22,504 bases of DNA, from assembly GCF_000003605.2 (NCBI RefSeq), contig NW_003156514.1, positions 1-22,504 of the forward strand. The letters are read 5' to 3'. The position numbers and the translations under genes were made by a program. How positions within the stretch are numbered: the stretch's first letter is position 1; each line of letters begins with the position of its first letter. Below the pieces are notes generated by a model. That model was not told the DNA's origin and did not search any database. It worked only from the letters and a program-made list of their open reading frames with translations. Shown here one piece after another: positions 20,701-22,504 of the stretch. The stretch comes from Saccoglossus kowalevskii (taxonomy: Eukaryota > Hemichordata > Enteropneusta > Harrimaniidae).

Positions 20701-21644
20701 AAGCAGTTTGCCTAACAGATTGATAATAACTCAATGACTGCCACAACCATACTACATAGATGAAGCAGTTTTCCAAACAGTCTGATAATAACTCAATGTC
20801 TGCCACAACCATATTACATAGATGAAGCAGTTCGCCTAACAGTCTGATAATAACTCAATGTCTGCCACAACCATACTACATAGATAAACAGTTTGCCTAA
20901 CAGTCTGATAATAACTCAATGACTGCCACAACCATACTACATAGATGAAGCAGTTTGCCTAACAGTCTGATAATAACTCAATGACTGACAAAACCATACT
21001 ACATAGATGAAGCAGTTTTCCCAACAATCTGATAATAACTCAATGACTGCCACAACCATACTACATAGATGAAGCAGTTTGCCTAACAGTCTGATAATAA
21101 CGCAATGACTGCCACAACCATACTACATAGATGAAGCAGTTTGCCTAACAGTCTGATAATAACGCAATGACTGCCACAACCATACTACATAGATGAAGCA
21201 GTTTGCCTAACAGTCTGATAATAACTCAATGACTGCCACAACCAAACTACATAGATGAAGCAGTTTGCCTAACAGTCTGATAATAACTCAATGACTGACA
21301 CAACCATACTACATAGATGAAGCAATTTGCCCAACAGTTTGACAATAACCCAATGTCTTCCACAACCATACTACATAGATGAAGCAGTTTGCCTAACAGT
21401 TTGATAATAACTCAATGACTGCCACAACCAAACTACATAGATGAAGCAGTTTGCCTAACAGTTTTGATAATAAATCAATGACTGCCACAGCCATACTACA
21501 TAGATGAAGCAGTTTGTCTAACAGTTTGATAATAACTCAATGTCTGCCACAACCATACTACATAGATGAAGCAGTTTGTCTAACAGTTTGATAATAACTT
21601 AATGTCTCCAACAACCTTACTACATAGATGAAGCAGCTTGCCTA
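20700..21644. repeat. TCTGATAATAAC-rich monomers
   Basis: About fifteen units, most entered through a TCTGATAATAAC junction, several with AACGCAATG (near 21100 and 21160). Private changes include TAGATAAACAG near 20884, CAGTTCGCC near 20831, CCCAACAATCTG near 21011 and GTTTTGATAATAAATC near 21461. A run of GACAATAACCC with GTCTTCCAC near 21330-21360 resembles 16460-16490. No gene was seen. Confidence 0.68.
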
Positions 21645-21960
21645 ACAGTTTGATAATAACTCAATGACTGCAACAACCAAACTACATAGATGAAACAGTT
21701 TGCCTAACAGATTGATAATAACTCAATGACTGCCCCAACCATACTACATAGCTGAAGCAGTTTGCCTAACAGTTTGATAATAACTCAATGACTGCCACAA
21801 CCAAACTACATAGAGGAAGCAGTTTGCCTAACAGTTTGATAACTCAATGACTGTCACAACCATACTACATAGATGAAGCACTTTGCCTAACAGATTGATA
21901 ATAATTCAATGACTGCCACAACCATACTACATAGATGAAGCAGTTTGCCTAACAGATTGA
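21644..21960. repeat. ACTGCAACAACC block, copy 3
   Basis: Full-length relative of 15003-15300 at a constant 6,645-bp offset, with the additional TAGAGGAAG change shared with the shortened copy 1,176 bp upstream (20490 to 21666). It ends in AATAATTCAATG and a plain unit followed by GTTTTCCTAACAGTCCTG, which carries one extra base. Confidence 0.8.
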
Positions 21961-22504
21961 TAATAACTCAATGACTGCCACAACCATACTACATAGATGA
22001 AGCAGTTTTCCTAACAGTCCTGATAATAACTCAATGTCTGCCACAACCATACTACATAGATGAAGCAGTTTGCCCAACAGTTTGATAATAACTCAATGTC
22101 TGCCACAACCATACTACACAGATGAAGCAGTTTGCCTAACAGTTTGATAATAACTCAATGTCTGCCACAACCAAACTACATAGATGAAGCAGTTTGCCTA
22201 ACAGTTTGATAATAACTTAATGTCTGCCACAACCATACTACATAGATGAAGCAGTTTGCCTAACAGTTTGAGAAGAACTCAATGTCTGCCACAACCATAC
22301 TACATAGATGAAGCAGTTTGCCTAACAGATTGATAACTCAATGACTGCCACAACCAAACTACATAGATGAAGCAGTTTGCCTAACAGATTGATAATAACT
22401 CAATGTCTGCCACAACCATACTACATAGATGAAGCAGTTTGCCTATCAGTTTGATAATAACTCAATGTCTGCCACAACCATACTACATAGATGATGCAGT
22501 TGCC
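21960..22504. repeat. array continues to the window end
   Basis: About nine monomers of common types, with private changes TACACAGATG near 22116, AATAACTTAATG near 22214 and GAGAAGAACTC near 22271. The last unit is cut by the window edge and carries GATGATGCAG with a short CAGTTGCC. There is no sign of the array ending here. Confidence 0.85.

Larger units (their letters stand above)
1..22504. repeat. 62-bp satellite DNA array filling the whole window
   Basis: Every stretch of the window can be aligned to one 62-bp monomer in a single orientation, and no non-repeat sequence interrupts it. At 62 bp this is about 363 units. Common variants are 62 bp or 59 bp long; the shorter form has lost 3 bp in the GATAATAACT segment. 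Divergence is mostly single substitutions at a few recurring sites. Both ends of the window lie inside the array, so its true length is unknown. Arrays of this size, with linked variants organised in higher-order units, are typical of eukaryotic satellite DNA kept similar by unequal crossing-over and gene conversion; that assignment is inference. Chromosomal location and species cannot be told from the sequence. No gene, tRNA, rRNA, transposon or unique spacer was seen on either strand. Confidence 0.97.

Noticed and set aside
1-22504. CRISPR array
   Set aside because: Repeats are regular, but the whole 62-bp period is conserved. There are no unique spacers between short repeats, no leader and no cas genes.
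1-22504. Protein-coding tandem repeat (large repetitive exon)
   Set aside because: The 62-bp period is not a multiple of 3, single-base indels are tolerated, and stop codons (TAA, TAG, TGA) occur on both strands in every frame.
1-22504. CENP-B box or telomere-type repeat
   Set aside because: The monomer has no match to the CENP-B box core (it lacks CpG altogether) and no short G-rich telomeric unit. A centromeric location therefore remains unsupported by motif.
1-22504. Promoter or terminator from the AT-rich GATAATAACT segment
   Set aside because: The segment recurs in every monomer without any adjacent gene or stable hairpin followed by a T-run, so calling it regulatory would be arbitrary.
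1-22504. Inverted monomers or an orientation switch
   Set aside because: I looked for the reverse-complement monomer (for example GTAGTATGG or AAACTGCTTC on the plus strand) and found none; all units face the same way.

Overview
This window holds no gene that I can support. From base 1 to base 22,504 it is one uninterrupted head-to-tail tandem array of a 62-bp satellite monomer, roughly 363 units, all in the same orientation and running off both ends of the window. I saw no unique flanking DNA, transposon, RNA gene or inversion. The consensus monomer is AT-rich (about 37% GC), has no CpG, and carries stop codons on both strands. Because 62 is not a multiple of 3, each stop recurs in every frame once per 186 bp, so the array cannot sustain a long reading frame. 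The only notable open frame (12382-12624, minus strand) is a by-product of the repeat.

A homogenised, multi-kilobase array of this kind points to a eukaryotic nuclear genome, in centromeric, pericentromeric or other heterochromatic satellite, or in a very large minisatellite. The sequence does not tell me which lineage, and I do not recognise the monomer as a named satellite family.

The structure lies in how monomer variants are ordered. Variants differ at a few diagnostic sites: T/A at monomer base 16, T/A at base 29, the CATAGATGAAG segment, the GCCTAACAG segment, and a 3-bp deletion giving 59-bp units. Linked strings of variants recur as higher-order repeats (HORs) at several scales: about 369 bp (6-mer), 434 bp (7-mer), 741-744 bp (12-mer), 924-930 bp (15-mer), about 1,050 bp (17-mer), 1,110 bp (18-mer) and 2,418 bp (39-mer).

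Layout. 1-2.0 kb: 6-mer/7-mer HORs. 2.0-3.2 kb: mixed monomers. 3.2-6.5 kb: several overlapping segmental duplications. 6.6-10.1 kb: a distinct domain in which I saw no 59-bp unit, with a 39-mer duplication, bounded on each side by indel-rich monomers. 10.2-14.56 kb: a 12-mer duplication followed by the clearest HOR, an 18-mer of exactly 1,110 bp in about 2.4 near-identical copies. 14.56-17.6 kb: heterogeneous monomers including one 42-bp rearranged unit. 17.6-22.5 kb: a mosaic of blocks shared with distant parts of the window (up to 13.6 kb away) plus a 924-bp 15-mer HOR. The pattern fits repeated unequal exchange, segmental duplication and gene conversion. I found no sign of an undescribed gene system. 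Block edges were read by eye and are approximate to tens of bases; anchor-to-anchor distances were counted directly.
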